Source: Gaiellasilicea sp963806955
GTDB taxonomy: Bacteria > Actinomycetota > Thermoleophilia > Gaiellales > Gaiellaceae
Direction: 5' to 3'
Assembly (NCBI GenBank): GCA_963806955.1
Contig: CAWDZG010000001.1
Span: 62,001 to 126,000 of the forward strand
DNA: 64,000 nt
A program made the translations under genes and the position numbers. Of the stretch, positions 45,380 through 54,325 are shown in pieces (the stretch's first letter is position 1; every line of letters starts with the position of its first letter). Below the pieces are notes generated by a model. It searched no databases, had not been told where the DNA came from, and saw only the letters and a list, made by a program, of their open reading frames with translations.

Positions 45380-46150
45380 ATGCAGACAGATGTGACCCAG
45401 CCCGAGCCAGAGATGGCCTTCGTCCCGCAGAACGGCATGCCGGCGGACGACTCGATCGCGGGCACGATGATCGTGTTCGAGAGCGTGACGAAAGTCTACG
45501 ACCCGAACGTCGTCGCCCTCGACGGTGTCTCGTTCGTGATCGACAAGGGCGAGTTCGTCTTCGTCGTCGGCGCCTCCGGCTCGGGCAAGTCGACGATGAT
45601 CCGCCTGCTGCTGAAGGAGCTCGAGCCCACGTCGGGCCGAATCCTCGTCGGCGGCCGCGACCTCACCCGGCTCAAGCACTCGAAGGTGCCGCTGCTGCGG
45701 CGCAACGTCGGCTGCGTCTTCCAGGACTTCAAGCTGCTCCCGAACCGCACGGCGGCCGAGAACGTCGCCTACGCGCTCAAGGTGCAGGGCGAGAGCGCGG
45801 CGAACATCCGCCGCAAGGTGCCCGAGGTGCTCTCGCTCGTCGGCCTCTCCGAGAAGACCGGCTCGCTCCCGGACGAGCTCTCGGGCGGTGAGCAGCAGCG
45901 CGTCTCGATCGCACGCGCGGTCGTCAACCACCCGCCGCTCCTGATCTGCGACGAGCCGACCGGAAACCTCGATCCCGACACGTCGGTCGGGATCATGCAG
46001 CTGCTCTACCGGATCAACCGCGCGGGCACGACGATTTTGATGGTGACGCACGACCGCGAGATGGTCGACAAGATGCGCCGCCGGGTGATCGCGCTCGAGG
46101 GTGGCCGGCTCGCCCGCGACGAGCGCCGCGGAGGCTACGAGAGCGAATGA
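45380..46150 (+). CDS. ftsE: Cell division ATP-binding protein FtsE, with N-terminal extension
   Basis: FtsE is the ATPase of the FtsEX complex that activates peptidoglycan hydrolases at the septum. Walker A is VVGASGSGKSTMIR, the Q-loop CVFQDFKLLPNRTA, the signature LSGGEQQRVSIARAVV, Walker B LLICDEPTGNLDP and the H-loop MVTHDREM. The normal FtsE start would be ATG 45467 (MIVFESVTKVYDPNV). The frame is open further up, with GC-biased codons encoding an acidic, Gln/Pro-rich segment, so I place the start at ATG 45380; GTG 45344 or 45368 and ATG 45413 are also possible. No Shine-Dalgarno decides. Confidence 0.92.
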   Translation: MQTDVTQPEPEMAFVPQNGMPADDSIAGTMIVFESVTKVYDPNVVALDGVSFVIDKGEFVFVVGASGSGKSTMIRLLLKELEPTSGRILVGGRDLTRLKHSKVPLLRRNVGCVFQDFKLLPNRTAAENVAYALKVQGESAANIRRKVPEVLSLVGLSEKTGSLPDELSGGEQQRVSIARAVVNHPPLLICDEPTGNLDPDTSVGIMQLLYRINRAGTTILMVTHDREMVDKMRRRVIALEGGRLARDERRGGYESE

Positions 46151-47037
46151 GGGTCAAGCTCCTCTTCGGCGAGTCGATCCGCTCGCTCGCCGCGAACCTC
46201 TCGACCACGATCGCCGCGACGATGACCGTGCTGATCGGCATGTTCCTGCTCGGCCTCTTCATCGCGCTCGGCTCCTGGGCCAACGACTTCGGCGCGAAGC
46301 AGAAGGAGAAGCTGCTCGTCAAGGTCTACTTCTGCACCGAGACGACGTGCGCGAAGCCCGCGACGGACGCCCAGGTCAACGTCGTCCGGCGCAAGCTCGA
46401 GTCGAACGACCTCGTCGCGAACGTCACGTTCGTCTCGAAGGCGCAGGCGCTCGACCGGATGCGGACGCTGACGCCCGAGATCGTCGAGAACCTGTCGTCG
46501 AACCCGCTGCCGGACGCCTTCGAGGTCAAGGCCCACGACGGCGCCGACGTCAAGGCGATCAGCGCGACGCTGCGCACGCCGAAGCTGCCGGCCGGCGTCG
46601 AGAAGATCCGCGACGGGGAGGAGGTCTCGGACAAGATCGTCAAGGTGGCGACGGTGATGTCGAGCGCCTTCGCGGTCGCGACGCTCGTGCTCCTGATCTC
46701 GTCCGCGCTCCTGATCGCGAACACGATTCGCCTCTCGATCTTCTCCCGCCGCCGGGAGATCGAGGTGATGAAGCTCGTCGGCGCGACGAACTGGTTCGTG
46801 CGCGGCCCGTTCATGCTCGAAGGCCTGATCTGCGGCGTGCTCGGCTCGCTGATCGCGATCCTGCTCCTGCTGATCGGCAAGACCGTCGCGCTGCCCGGCG
46901 TGCTCAGCCGCCTGAACACGAACACCGACGTGCAGGCGTGGCCGTTCACGACGATCTCGCTGATCATCCTCGTCGTCGGCCTCTCGATCGGGGCGATCGG
47001 CTCCGGTCTCACCATCCGGCGCTTCCTGCAGGTGTAG
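46147..47037 (+). CDS. ftsX: Cell division protein FtsX
   Basis: The 296-aa permease has a first helix (TTIAATMTVLIGMFLLGLFIAL), a large extracellular loop (about 50-170) with the Cys pair YFCTETTCAKP, then three helices ending in VGLSIGAIGSGLTIRRFLQV. SRRREIEVMKLVGATNWFVRGPFMLEG is the classic FtsX segment. ATG overlaps the ftsE stop by 4 bp. The Cys pair suggests a disulfide in the extracellular domain. Confidence 0.94.
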   Translation: MRVKLLFGESIRSLAANLSTTIAATMTVLIGMFLLGLFIALGSWANDFGAKQKEKLLVKVYFCTETTCAKPATDAQVNVVRRKLESNDLVANVTFVSKAQALDRMRTLTPEIVENLSSNPLPDAFEVKAHDGADVKAISATLRTPKLPAGVEKIRDGEEVSDKIVKVATVMSSAFAVATLVLLISSALLIANTIRLSIFSRRREIEVMKLVGATNWFVRGPFMLEGLICGVLGSLIAILLLLIGKTVALPGVLSRLNTNTDVQAWPFTTISLIILVVGLSIGAIGSGLTIRRFLQV

Positions 47038-47061
47038 TCCCGGGGCGGGCCTGATGCCCGC

Positions 47062-47067
47062 TAGCGT
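47062..47067 (+). promoter_or_regulatory. -10 hexamer TAGCGT before the Suv3-like helicase
   Basis: TAGCGT ends 6 nt before ATG 47074, so the mRNA is probably leaderless and separate from ftsEX. Confidence 0.45.
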
Positions 47068-47073
47068 GGGCTG

Positions 47074-48705
47074 ATGCCCTCGAGGAGACAGCAGCGCGGC
47101 CGCCAGAAGCGACCGAGCCGCGCGACGCGGCGCAAGCGCCGCGACGTGCACGTCCGCGTCCCCGAGCCGGAGATCGTCCTTCCGTACCGGCGCGTCGAGC
47201 CGGAGACCGTCGTCGCGCACGTCGGGCCGACCAACTCGGGCAAGACGCACGCCGCCCTCGCTTTCCTCGCCGAGACCGGCCGCGGGGTCTTTGCGGCGCC
47301 GCTGCGGATGCTCGCCCAGGAGGCGCACCGGCGGCTCTCCGCGGAGCTCGGCGCCGAGCAGGTCGGGCTCGTCACCGGCGAGGAGCGCGTCAACGAGCAG
47401 GCGCCGATCATCTGCTGCACCGCCGAGATGGCACCGCTGCAGGGCGAGGTGCTCGTGCTCGACGAGGTGCAGTGGGCGGACGACAGCGAGCGCGGCTCGG
47501 CCTGGACGCGGCTGCTGCTCGCGGGCGAGTACCGGCACATCCTCCTGCTGGGGGCGGTCGAGGCGCTGCCACTCGTCCGGAACGCGTTCCCGGAGGCCGA
47601 CGTCCGCTTCTTCGAGCGGAAGGCGCCGCTCGACTGGACCGGTGCCGTCTCGTTCCAGAGCCTGCGCCCGGGCACGGTCGTCGTCGCCTTCAGCCGCCGC
47701 GCCGTGCTGGCGCTCGCGGGCGAGCTGAACCGCCGCCTGCCGGGGAGGGTCGCCGTCCTCTACGGCGCGATGCCGCTGGCGGCGCGGCGGCTCGAGATCG
47801 AGCGCTTCGTGAACGGCCAGGCCGACGTGTGCTGCGCCACCGATGTGCTCGGGCACGGGGTCAACCTGCCCTGCGAGACCCTGCTCTTCGCCGAGTCGCA
47901 GAAGTTCGACGGTGAGGAGCGCCGAGACCTGCATGCCTGGGAGATCGCCCAGATCGCGGGGCGCGCGGGCCGCTTCGGCCTCGTCGAGCGGGGGCATGTC
48001 GGGGTGCTCACCGGGATCGTCTGGGCGAACGCCGACCCGGACCTGATCGAGTCGGCGCTGACGCCCCACGTGCAGCTGCCCGGCGGGCACATGGGCTATC
48101 GCGTCGTCGACACGGCGCGGATCAGGCCGCGCTTGGAGGATCTCGCCGTCGAGGGCCCGCACCAGCTCGCGGCGGCCCTGCGCGCCTGGCACACGGCCGC
48201 GCTGCGCCAGTGGGCGACCGACGGCTGGCTCTCGGTCGAGTCGATCGGGCCGCTGCTCGTGCGGCTCGACACCGTCCAGCGGCGGCTGCGCGAACGGGGT
48301 CGCAAGCTCTCGCTCGAGCAGTCGTGGAAGCTCGTGAACGCGCCCGTCGACGAGGACAACGTCGAGCTGCTCGCGACGCTCGCGCTCGCGGTCGCCGGCG
48401 ACCAGGCGCAGCGGCCCGTGCTGCAGTGGCTGCTCGACGCCGGCCGCCTCCGCGACGCGTCGCTCGAGGACGCCGAGGCAGCCGCGCGCACTGCGAGCAT
48501 CCTGCGCTGGTTCGCGCTCCAGTACACGGACGTGGGTGGGGTGACCCTGGAGCGGGCCGCGGAGCTGGAGGAGGCGGCCGCGCGCCGCGTCAGCGAGAGG
48601 CTTGCGGCGGAGGTGAAGTCACCGACGTTCGGCCGCTGCAAATCGTGCGGCCAGAGCTGCGCTCCGTGGTTCGCGCTCTGCGAGCGCTGCTACGGGCGCC
48701 GGTAG
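47074..48705 (+). CDS. Suv3-like RNA helicase with C-terminal zinc finger
   Basis: The motif set matches the Suv3/SUPV3L1 branch of superfamily 2: VVAHVGPTNSGKTHAAL (Walker A 51-58), AAPLRMLAQEA (Ia), LVTGEERVNE, CCTAEMAPL, LDEVQWADDSERGSAWTR (Walker B 130-133), VVAFSRRAVLAL (IV), VAVLYGAMPLAARRLEIERF, CCATDVLGHGVNLPCE (V) and IAQIAGRAGRFG (VI, about 294-303). An N-terminal Arg/Lys tract and a C-terminal CKSCGQSC ... CERC zinc ribbon flank the core. Suv3 unwinds RNA in the mitochondrial degradosome; a bacterial role in RNA decay is inference. Length is 543 aa. Confidence 0.85.
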   Translation: MPSRRQQRGRQKRPSRATRRKRRDVHVRVPEPEIVLPYRRVEPETVVAHVGPTNSGKTHAALAFLAETGRGVFAAPLRMLAQEAHRRLSAELGAEQVGLVTGEERVNEQAPIICCTAEMAPLQGEVLVLDEVQWADDSERGSAWTRLLLAGEYRHILLLGAVEALPLVRNAFPEADVRFFERKAPLDWTGAVSFQSLRPGTVVVAFSRRAVLALAGELNRRLPGRVAVLYGAMPLAARRLEIERFVNGQADVCCATDVLGHGVNLPCETLLFAESQKFDGEERRDLHAWEIAQIAGRAGRFGLVERGHVGVLTGIVWANADPDLIESALTPHVQLPGGHMGYRVVDTARIRPRLEDLAVEGPHQLAAALRAWHTAALRQWATDGWLSVESIGPLLVRLDTVQRRLRERGRKLSLEQSWKLVNAPVDEDNVELLATLALAVAGDQAQRPVLQWLLDAGRLRDASLEDAEAAARTASILRWFALQYTDVGGVTLERAAELEEAAARRVSERLAAEVKSPTFGRCKSCGQSCAPWFALCERCYGRR

Positions 48706-48953
48706 TGGCGCGCGACCGCGATCGTCGCCGCGATCACGATCGCCGCGACCACGTTCGGCACGATCAGCGCCCAGTTCTCGATCGAGATCCCGTAGGCGAG
48801 CCAGAGCAGGAAGCCGACGAAGAGGACGCTCGGATACCCCAGCGAGATGCCGTGGGAGCTCCGGTGGTGGACCATCTTCCGGATCTGCAGCACGGGGGAG
48901 ACCGCCATCGCGATACCCCACGTCGCCGCTGTGAACGCGAGGGCGGTGACCAC
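48690..48953 (-). CDS. SemiSWEET family transporter
   Basis: The 87-aa protein has three membrane helices: TALAFTAATWGIAMAVSPVL, SVLFVGFLLWLAYGISIENW and ALIVPNVVAAIVIAATIAVA. The PQ-loop-like SPVLQIRKMVHHRSSHGISLGY ends the first. This is the single three-helix unit that dimerises to form a sugar pore in SemiSWEETs. GTG 48953 has TAGCTT 6 nt upstream. The 3' end overlaps the helicase gene by 16 bp. Confidence 0.85.
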   Translation of the reverse strand: MVTALAFTAATWGIAMAVSPVLQIRKMVHHRSSHGISLGYPSVLFVGFLLWLAYGISIENWALIVPNVVAAIVIAATIAVARHYRRP

Positions 48954-48959
48954 GCTCCC

Positions 48960-48973
48960 AAGCTACCTACAAT
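48960..48973. promoter_or_regulatory. Back-to-back -10 hexamers of SemiSWEET and smpB
   Basis: Minus-strand TAGCTT (48965-48960) ends exactly 6 nt before GTG 48953. Plus-strand TACAAT (48968-48973) ends exactly 6 nt before ATG 48980. The gap between the genes is 26 bp and holds nothing else, so both mRNAs should be leaderless. Confidence 0.6.
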
Positions 48974-48979
48974 CGCCGG

Positions 48980-49444
48980 ATGGCCAGGCCCACCGGCACG
49001 AAGCTGATCGCCGAGAACCGCCGCGCGCGGTACGACTACGAGCTGCTCGACCGCTTCGAGGCGGGGCTCGTGCTCACCGGCACGGAGGTGAAGTCGCTCC
49101 GTGACGGACGGGTCACGCTCGCGCAGGCGTATGCGGACGTGCGCGGCAACGAGGTCTGGCTGGTCGGCGCCGACATCGCGGTCTACGACCAGGGCAACAT
49201 CGCCAACCACGAGCCGGGCCGCGACCGCAAGCTCCTCCTCCACCGGGGCGAGATCGCGACGCTCACCGGCAAGGTGCGCGAGAAGGGTCAGACGGTCGTG
49301 CCGACGCGGCTCTACTTCAAGGACGGCCGGGTCAAGATCGAGCTTGCCCTGGCGCGCGGCAAGGAGAAGGGCGACAAGCGCCGCGACATCTCCGAGCGCG
49401 ATGCGAAGCGGCAGATCGACCGCGCGCTGAAGTCGCGCCGCTAG
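48980..49444 (+). CDS. smpB: SsrA-binding protein SmpB
   Basis: SmpB delivers tmRNA to stalled ribosomes. The 154-aa protein shows IAENRRARYDYELLDRFEAG, LVLTGTEVKSLRDGRVTLAQ, ADIAVYDQGNIANHEPGRDR, KLLLHRGEI and the basic C-terminal tail GKEKGDKRRDISERDAKRQI. No tmRNA gene is seen in the window. It ends convergently with the GNAT gene, overlapping by 4 bp. Confidence 0.96.
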   Translation: MARPTGTKLIAENRRARYDYELLDRFEAGLVLTGTEVKSLRDGRVTLAQAYADVRGNEVWLVGADIAVYDQGNIANHEPGRDRKLLLHRGEIATLTGKVREKGQTVVPTRLYFKDGRVKIELALARGKEKGDKRRDISERDAKRQIDRALKSRR

Positions 49445-50353
49445 CCGATCTGGCTGCGGACGATCACGACACCAGGCTCGAGCACGTACCCGTGGCGCTC
49501 GTTCAGGCGCCGGATCGGCTCGTTCCGCACCTCGTTGGCGGTCTGGAGCGTGGTGTAGCCGTGCTCCTTCGCCCAGGCGATCTGGGCGCGCTTCAGCGCG
49601 GCTGCGATCCCGCGGCCGCGGAAGGAGCGCTTGACGCCCGTCAGGTCGTGGAAGGCGCGGTCGCTGTTCTCGGGCGCGAGCGAGAGCTTCGCGTAGCCGG
49701 CGACCTCGTCGTCCGCGAGCGCGACGAAGACGGCGCGCGGGTCGTCGCTGTCGCCCTCCATGTCGCGCGCGAGCCACTCCTCGAGCGAGCCGATGTCGGC
49801 TTCTTCCTCGCCGGGGATGTCGGGCATCGCCTCGCGCGCGACCTCGTACAGGCCGGGCGTGAGCTCGGGCCGGTCCGCCCAGGTGACGATCTCGACGTCC
49901 GCAGGCGGAGCTGCGTCGGGTGGCTCGATCGCGGTCAGGTCGAGCACGAGCCGGGAGTTGCGGCCGACCTCGTGGTAGCCGTGTCTCGCCGCCCACGCGA
50001 GGCTGCCGTCGTCGTCCTCGCTGACCGGGCCCTCGAGCTCGGTCGCGCCGTGGTCTCCCGCCCAGCCCTCGAGCGCGTCGAGCACGCGGATCCCGACTCC
50101 GGCACCGCGCTCGTCCGGAACGACCAGCGCCGCCCCGATCGCGCGGTGCGGCGGCGTGTGCCAGCCGGTGAGCGCGTATCCGGCCCCGACGGTCTCGCCG
50201 TCGAGCTCCGCGAGCAGCCAGATCATTGCGCGCGGCCTGGCGGCGCCAGTCGACGAACCCGGCGACCGACGCGTGCTCGCGAGGCTGCGCCTCCTGCGCG
50301 ACCCGGACCAGTTCGTCGAGCTCGTCCTCTGCGATCTCGCGGATCCCCAGCAC
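49441..50353 (-). CDS. Double-domain GNAT acetyltransferase (one frameshift)
   Basis: Two GNAT domains follow one another. The N-terminal half starts VLGIREIAEDELDELVRVA and includes AALVVPDERGAGVGIRVLDA; the C-terminal half starts VEIVTWADRPELTPGLYEVA and includes GVKRSFRGRGIAAALKRAQI and EPIRRLNERHGYVLEPG. Both have the acetyl-CoA loop R/Q-x-x-G-x-G/A. The frame breaks at CGC-A near 50224; one base removed gives 303 aa. Mycothiol synthase has a similar double fold, but the active residues cannot be compared here. Confidence 0.78.
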
Positions 50354-50364
50354 CGGAGCGCAGC

Positions 50365-53300
50365 TTACGGCAGCGGAATCCGCGGCACCGAGACGACGCC
50401 CAGCCGGCCAAGGATCTCCTCGCTCTCGGCGGCGTGCGCGGCCGCGTCGGGCGCACCGATGTCGGCCAGCGCTTTGGCGCTCAGCGCCACCTCGAAGAGG
50501 GCCTCCGCGTCGCGGGCGAGCTCGAGGCTCCGCTCGAGGTACGGCCGGCCCTCGTCGGGCTGCCGCGCCTGCACGTGGGCGTAGCCGATCAGCCTCGTGA
50601 TGAGGGCACGGAGCGCCGGCTGTCCGCCCAGGCCCTCCACCTCGACCAGCGTCGCGGTCGCAAGCTCGAGCGCTTCGCGATGCTCGCCGGCGAGCACGTG
50701 CAGCTCGGCGAGCCGTGCCCGTGTGTCGGCGGCGAAGACGCCGATGCCGAGCCGGACGAGCTCGCCGTGCGCCTCCTGGAGCAGCTCGCGCGCCTCGTCG
50801 AAGCGGCCGTCCCGCGCGGCCGCGCGGCCGAGATTGCTCGTCGCGAGCGCCACGCCGAGCGGGTAGTTCGCGGCCCGCCAGACGCGCAGCGCGTCGTGCA
50901 GGCGCTCCTCGGCCTCCGCGAGCAGGCCGCGGTCGGAGAGCAGCTCCGACTCGTTCAGCCGTGCGCGCGCGACGCTCGAGACGTCGCCCGCCTTGCGGCT
51001 CAGCTCGGCGCTCTCGCGGTAGTACCCGACCGCCTCCTCCCAGCGGCTCTCGTGGTAGGCGTCCGTGCCGAGGTTGTTGAGCACCGTCGCGTGCCCGACG
51101 AGGTCGCCGATCTCCTCGTAGATCGCGAGCGCTCGCTCGCGGTGCGACCAGTCGGGCCGGCCGAGCCGCGTCAGGGCGATGTCGAGCAGGTAGGAGGCAT
51201 GGGCGAGACCCTTCTTGTGGCCTGCCTCCTCGGCGTGGCCCGCCGCCCGCTCGGCCCACTCGGCGGCGTCCTCGAACTGGCCCTGCCGATAGCGGACGCC
51301 CGCGTACGCGAGCTCGAGCTCGATCCGGTTCGACTGTGACGCCACGCCCGGTTCCAGGGTGTCGATCGCGGCGAGCGCCTCGCGGTAGAGCGCCAGCGCG
51401 TCCTCGTAGTGGCCCGACCGCTCGCGGATCACGCCTGCCTTCCACATCAGCCGGGTCGACCCGACGCCGTCGGCTGCGAGCTTCCTGGCTTCGGCGTACG
51501 CGTGCTCGGCCGTGTCGTACCGGGCGTAGAGCTCCGTCACGTCGCCGAGCGACTCCCAGACGGCGGCGACCTCGGCCGGCGGCAGGTCGGGGAGCTGCTC
51601 CGCGGCGGAGAGCGCGCGCTCGTAGATCTCCGCGGCGACGACGTTGGCGTACATCGACTGGGCGCGGCGGCCTGCGACCACGGCGTAGCGCCAGGCTTCC
51701 TGATGTTTGCCGGCCGCGAGGAAGTGGAGCGAGAGCAGGCCCGCGGCGTCCTCGACGTTCTCTCCGGCGCGCGCCTCGAGCGCCAACGCGACGCGACCGT
51801 GGATCTCGCGCCGGCGCCGGTACGAGAGGCCCTCGTACGCCATTGCCCGGAAGAGGTCGTGGATGAAGCGGAGCAGCTCGCTGCTCGCCCACTCGACGAA
51901 CTCCGAGAGGCGCTTCCAGCGCTCGAGGTCGCTGGGCTCGACCGGCTCGCCGGCGAGGATCTCGGTCAGCACGTCGAGCGCGAACGTCGGCCCGACGACG
52001 GACGCGTAGCGGATGAGCAGCCGGTCACCCGGTTCGAGCTGGTCGATGCGGGCGGTCAGCAGTGTCTCCACGCTCTCCGGCAACGCGTCGAGCGCCTGCC
52101 CGTCGCGGGCCGCGGCGACGAGCTCCCGCACGAAGAGCGGGTTTCCGCCGGCGCGCTCGATCAGCGCGGCGAGCTCGACCTCTCCGAGCGCGAGCTCGTC
52201 GGCTGCCGAGAGCGCCAGCGCCGACGCGACCTCGGCTGGTAGCCGCTCGAGGACGATGAGCGTGCCGCGCGGCTCGTCTGCGAGTCGGCGGCCCTCGGGC
52301 CTGCTCGTGACACAGATGAGCCACGGCCGGGGCATCGTCGACGCGGCGAGGTGCCGGAAGAGGAAGTCCGAGGCGTCGTCGATCCAGTGGGTGTCCTCGA
52401 CGACGATCAGGGTCGGCATCATCAGCACCCGGGTCATGAACTGCTCGATCACGTCGTGCAGGCGGTCGCGGCGGAACGCAGGCTCGATCGAGTCGGCCTC
52501 CGGCGTCGGCGGCACCTCGGCGTCGAAGGGGATCGCGAGCAGCGGCAGCCACGGTGCGAGATCGGGCATCACCGCCTGGATCCAGGGTGCGAGCTGGGCG
52601 CCCGCCTCGGCCGGGCCCTGCTCGGGGGTGATGCCGGCGAGCGGTCGCAGCAGCGAGCGCACGGCGAAGAAGGGGCTCGACCGCTCGTAGTGCTCGCAGC
52701 GCGTGGTCAGCTGCTGAAACCCGACCGCCAGCGTCCGCAGCTCCTCGACGAGCCGCGACTTGCCGATCCCGGGCTCGCCGACGATCTCGACCAGCCGGCT
52801 CTGGCGCATGCGCGCGGCGTTGATCGCCTCGGTGATGAGCGCGACCTCCTGCTCGCGCCCGACGAGCGGCAGCGAGCCCGTCGTCTCCTCGGGCCGCGCG
52901 CCCACCGCCGCGCCGACGCTGTAGGCGGTGACGGGCCGTTCCTTGCCCTTCATCAGGAACGGCTGATGCGTGGAATCGAAGCGGGTGCGGGCGCGGTCGA
53001 GCACCTCGGCCGAGGCGAGGATGCCGCCGGGCTCGGCGCGCGCGGTCAGGCGGGCGGCGAGATTGACCGTGTCGCCCATGACCGCATAGGTGCGCCGCGA
53101 CGCCGCGCCGATGTCGCCTGCGAAGACGGGCCCACGGTTCACACCGGCCTTGACGGGCAAGCCGACGTCGGCATCGACGATCCGGCGCAGCGTGCGCAGC
53201 ATGCGCTCCTCCTCGTCTCCCGCTGCGGCCGGTGCGCCGGAGACGAGGTAGAACTTGCCGCCGTCGACGTCGATGTCCGACTCGAGCCAGGTGACGCCGA

Positions 53301-54168
53301 GGTCGTCCGCCGCCTCACCGACGAGCGCACCGAGAGCGGCGATCCGTTCGTGCACGGCCCCTGGCCCAGCCTCCGCGACGAGCCCGTCGATGCCGCCGAA
53401 GCGGACGAACGCGGCCGTCACGTGTCGGTGCTCCGGCTCGGCGATCTCGAGCGCGAGCTGAGCCCGCAGCGGTGCGGGCACGTACTCCGCCAGCCCCTCG
53501 CCGTCCTCGACGTCGGCCGGCGTCTCCGTCTGGGGCGGCGCGCCAAGATCGTGCTGCGGGATCGAGATCAGCCGGGCACCGTCCCGCTCGCCGCCGAGCC
53601 ACTCGCCCGGGAGCGCCGCCGCTGTCGCCGTGCTGACGAGGATCTCGCTCGCCTCCGCTCCGGACTCGAGCTCGACCGTCGCGCTCGAGGCGGGGCCGGC
53701 GACGACCAACTCGCGATGGCTCGAGCCGGCGAGGAAGAAGTGGCAGTCGCCGGAGTAGATCCCGCACGACATCCGCAGGCGGACGGCGCCGACCGAGCTG
53801 ACCGTCTCGCCGCTCTGTTCGATCAGCCACTGCATCTCAGCGGCGGCGAGCGACGCATTGTGCTCGTGGTCGTCGTCTGCGAAGAGGATCAGCAGCGCGT
53901 CGCCGCGGAACTTGAGCACGTCGCCGCCGCGGCGTTCGGCGATCCGGATCAGCCCTTCGAAGATGCCGCTGACCAGCAGGATCAGCTCCTCGGCGCCCGC
54001 CCGGCCGCGGGCCTGGAGCCGCTCGGAGAGGCTCGTGAAGCCGGAGATGTCGAGCGAGAGCAGCGAGCCCGGAAGCACGCGGAAGTCGGCGTCCGGCGCC
54101 TCGCGGGACCACGTGGTCACGAGCCGCGGGAGGTACGGGTGGAATGCGTGGGTGGTCTCGACCGTCAT
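50365..54168 (-). CDS. Soluble-adenylyl-cyclase-like protein: C1-C2-ATPase-TPR
   Basis: The 1267-aa protein has two class III cyclase domains. C1 (about 33-190) has SLDISGFTSLSERL with metal Asp40 and GGDVLKFRGDALL with Asp90 and Lys86. C2 (about 245-415) lacks these but has GVNRGPVFAGDIG and YAVMGDTVNLAARL with Asn369 and Arg373. A STAND-type ATPase follows (Walker A GEPGIGKS 464-471, LIVVEDTHWIDDAS), then about 500 residues of TPR helices. The order equals that of mammalian sAC. One composite active site could form with C1 giving the metal ligands and C2 the Asn/Arg. No membrane helix is present. cAMP production is inferred, not shown. Confidence 0.88.
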   Translation of the reverse strand: MTVETTHAFHPYLPRLVTTWSREAPDADFRVLPGSLLSLDISGFTSLSERLQARGRAGAEELILLVSGIFEGLIRIAERRGGDVLKFRGDALLILFADDDHEHNASLAAAEMQWLIEQSGETVSSVGAVRLRMSCGIYSGDCHFFLAGSSHRELVVAGPASSATVELESGAEASEILVSTATAAALPGEWLGGERDGARLISIPQHDLGAPPQTETPADVEDGEGLAEYVPAPLRAQLALEIAEPEHRHVTAAFVRFGGIDGLVAEAGPGAVHERIAALGALVGEAADDLGVTWLESDIDVDGGKFYLVSGAPAAAGDEEERMLRTLRRIVDADVGLPVKAGVNRGPVFAGDIGAASRRTYAVMGDTVNLAARLTARAEPGGILASAEVLDRARTRFDSTHQPFLMKGKERPVTAYSVGAAVGARPEETTGSLPLVGREQEVALITEAINAARMRQSRLVEIVGEPGIGKSRLVEELRTLAVGFQQLTTRCEHYERSSPFFAVRSLLRPLAGITPEQGPAEAGAQLAPWIQAVMPDLAPWLPLLAIPFDAEVPPTPEADSIEPAFRRDRLHDVIEQFMTRVLMMPTLIVVEDTHWIDDASDFLFRHLAASTMPRPWLICVTSRPEGRRLADEPRGTLIVLERLPAEVASALALSAADELALGEVELAALIERAGGNPLFVRELVAAARDGQALDALPESVETLLTARIDQLEPGDRLLIRYASVVGPTFALDVLTEILAGEPVEPSDLERWKRLSEFVEWASSELLRFIHDLFRAMAYEGLSYRRRREIHGRVALALEARAGENVEDAAGLLSLHFLAAGKHQEAWRYAVVAGRRAQSMYANVVAAEIYERALSAAEQLPDLPPAEVAAVWESLGDVTELYARYDTAEHAYAEARKLAADGVGSTRLMWKAGVIRERSGHYEDALALYREALAAIDTLEPGVASQSNRIELELAYAGVRYRQGQFEDAAEWAERAAGHAEEAGHKKGLAHASYLLDIALTRLGRPDWSHRERALAIYEEIGDLVGHATVLNNLGTDAYHESRWEEAVGYYRESAELSRKAGDVSSVARARLNESELLSDRGLLAEAEERLHDALRVWRAANYPLGVALATSNLGRAAARDGRFDEARELLQEAHGELVRLGIGVFAADTRARLAELHVLAGEHREALELATATLVEVEGLGGQPALRALITRLIGYAHVQARQPDEGRPYLERSLELARDAEALFEVALSAKALADIGAPDAAAHAAESEEILGRLGVVSVPRIPLP

Positions 54169-54325
54169 CGCGCTGGCTTGCCCGACTCTAGATCGCGCCG
54201 GCGACGGCAGGGAAGAACGAGGTGCCGTTGCGCGTCTGGCTATTGAAAAAGCGGACGGGTCGTGTCAGTGTGCGGGCACTCGAGGGCTTAGGGGAAGCGA
54301 GCAATGCGGCGTAAGGAAATTGCGG

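Noticed and set aside
48980..49444. tmRNA gene next to smpB
   Set aside because: smpB is flanked by a 26-bp gap and an overlapping gene; there is no room for ssrA.
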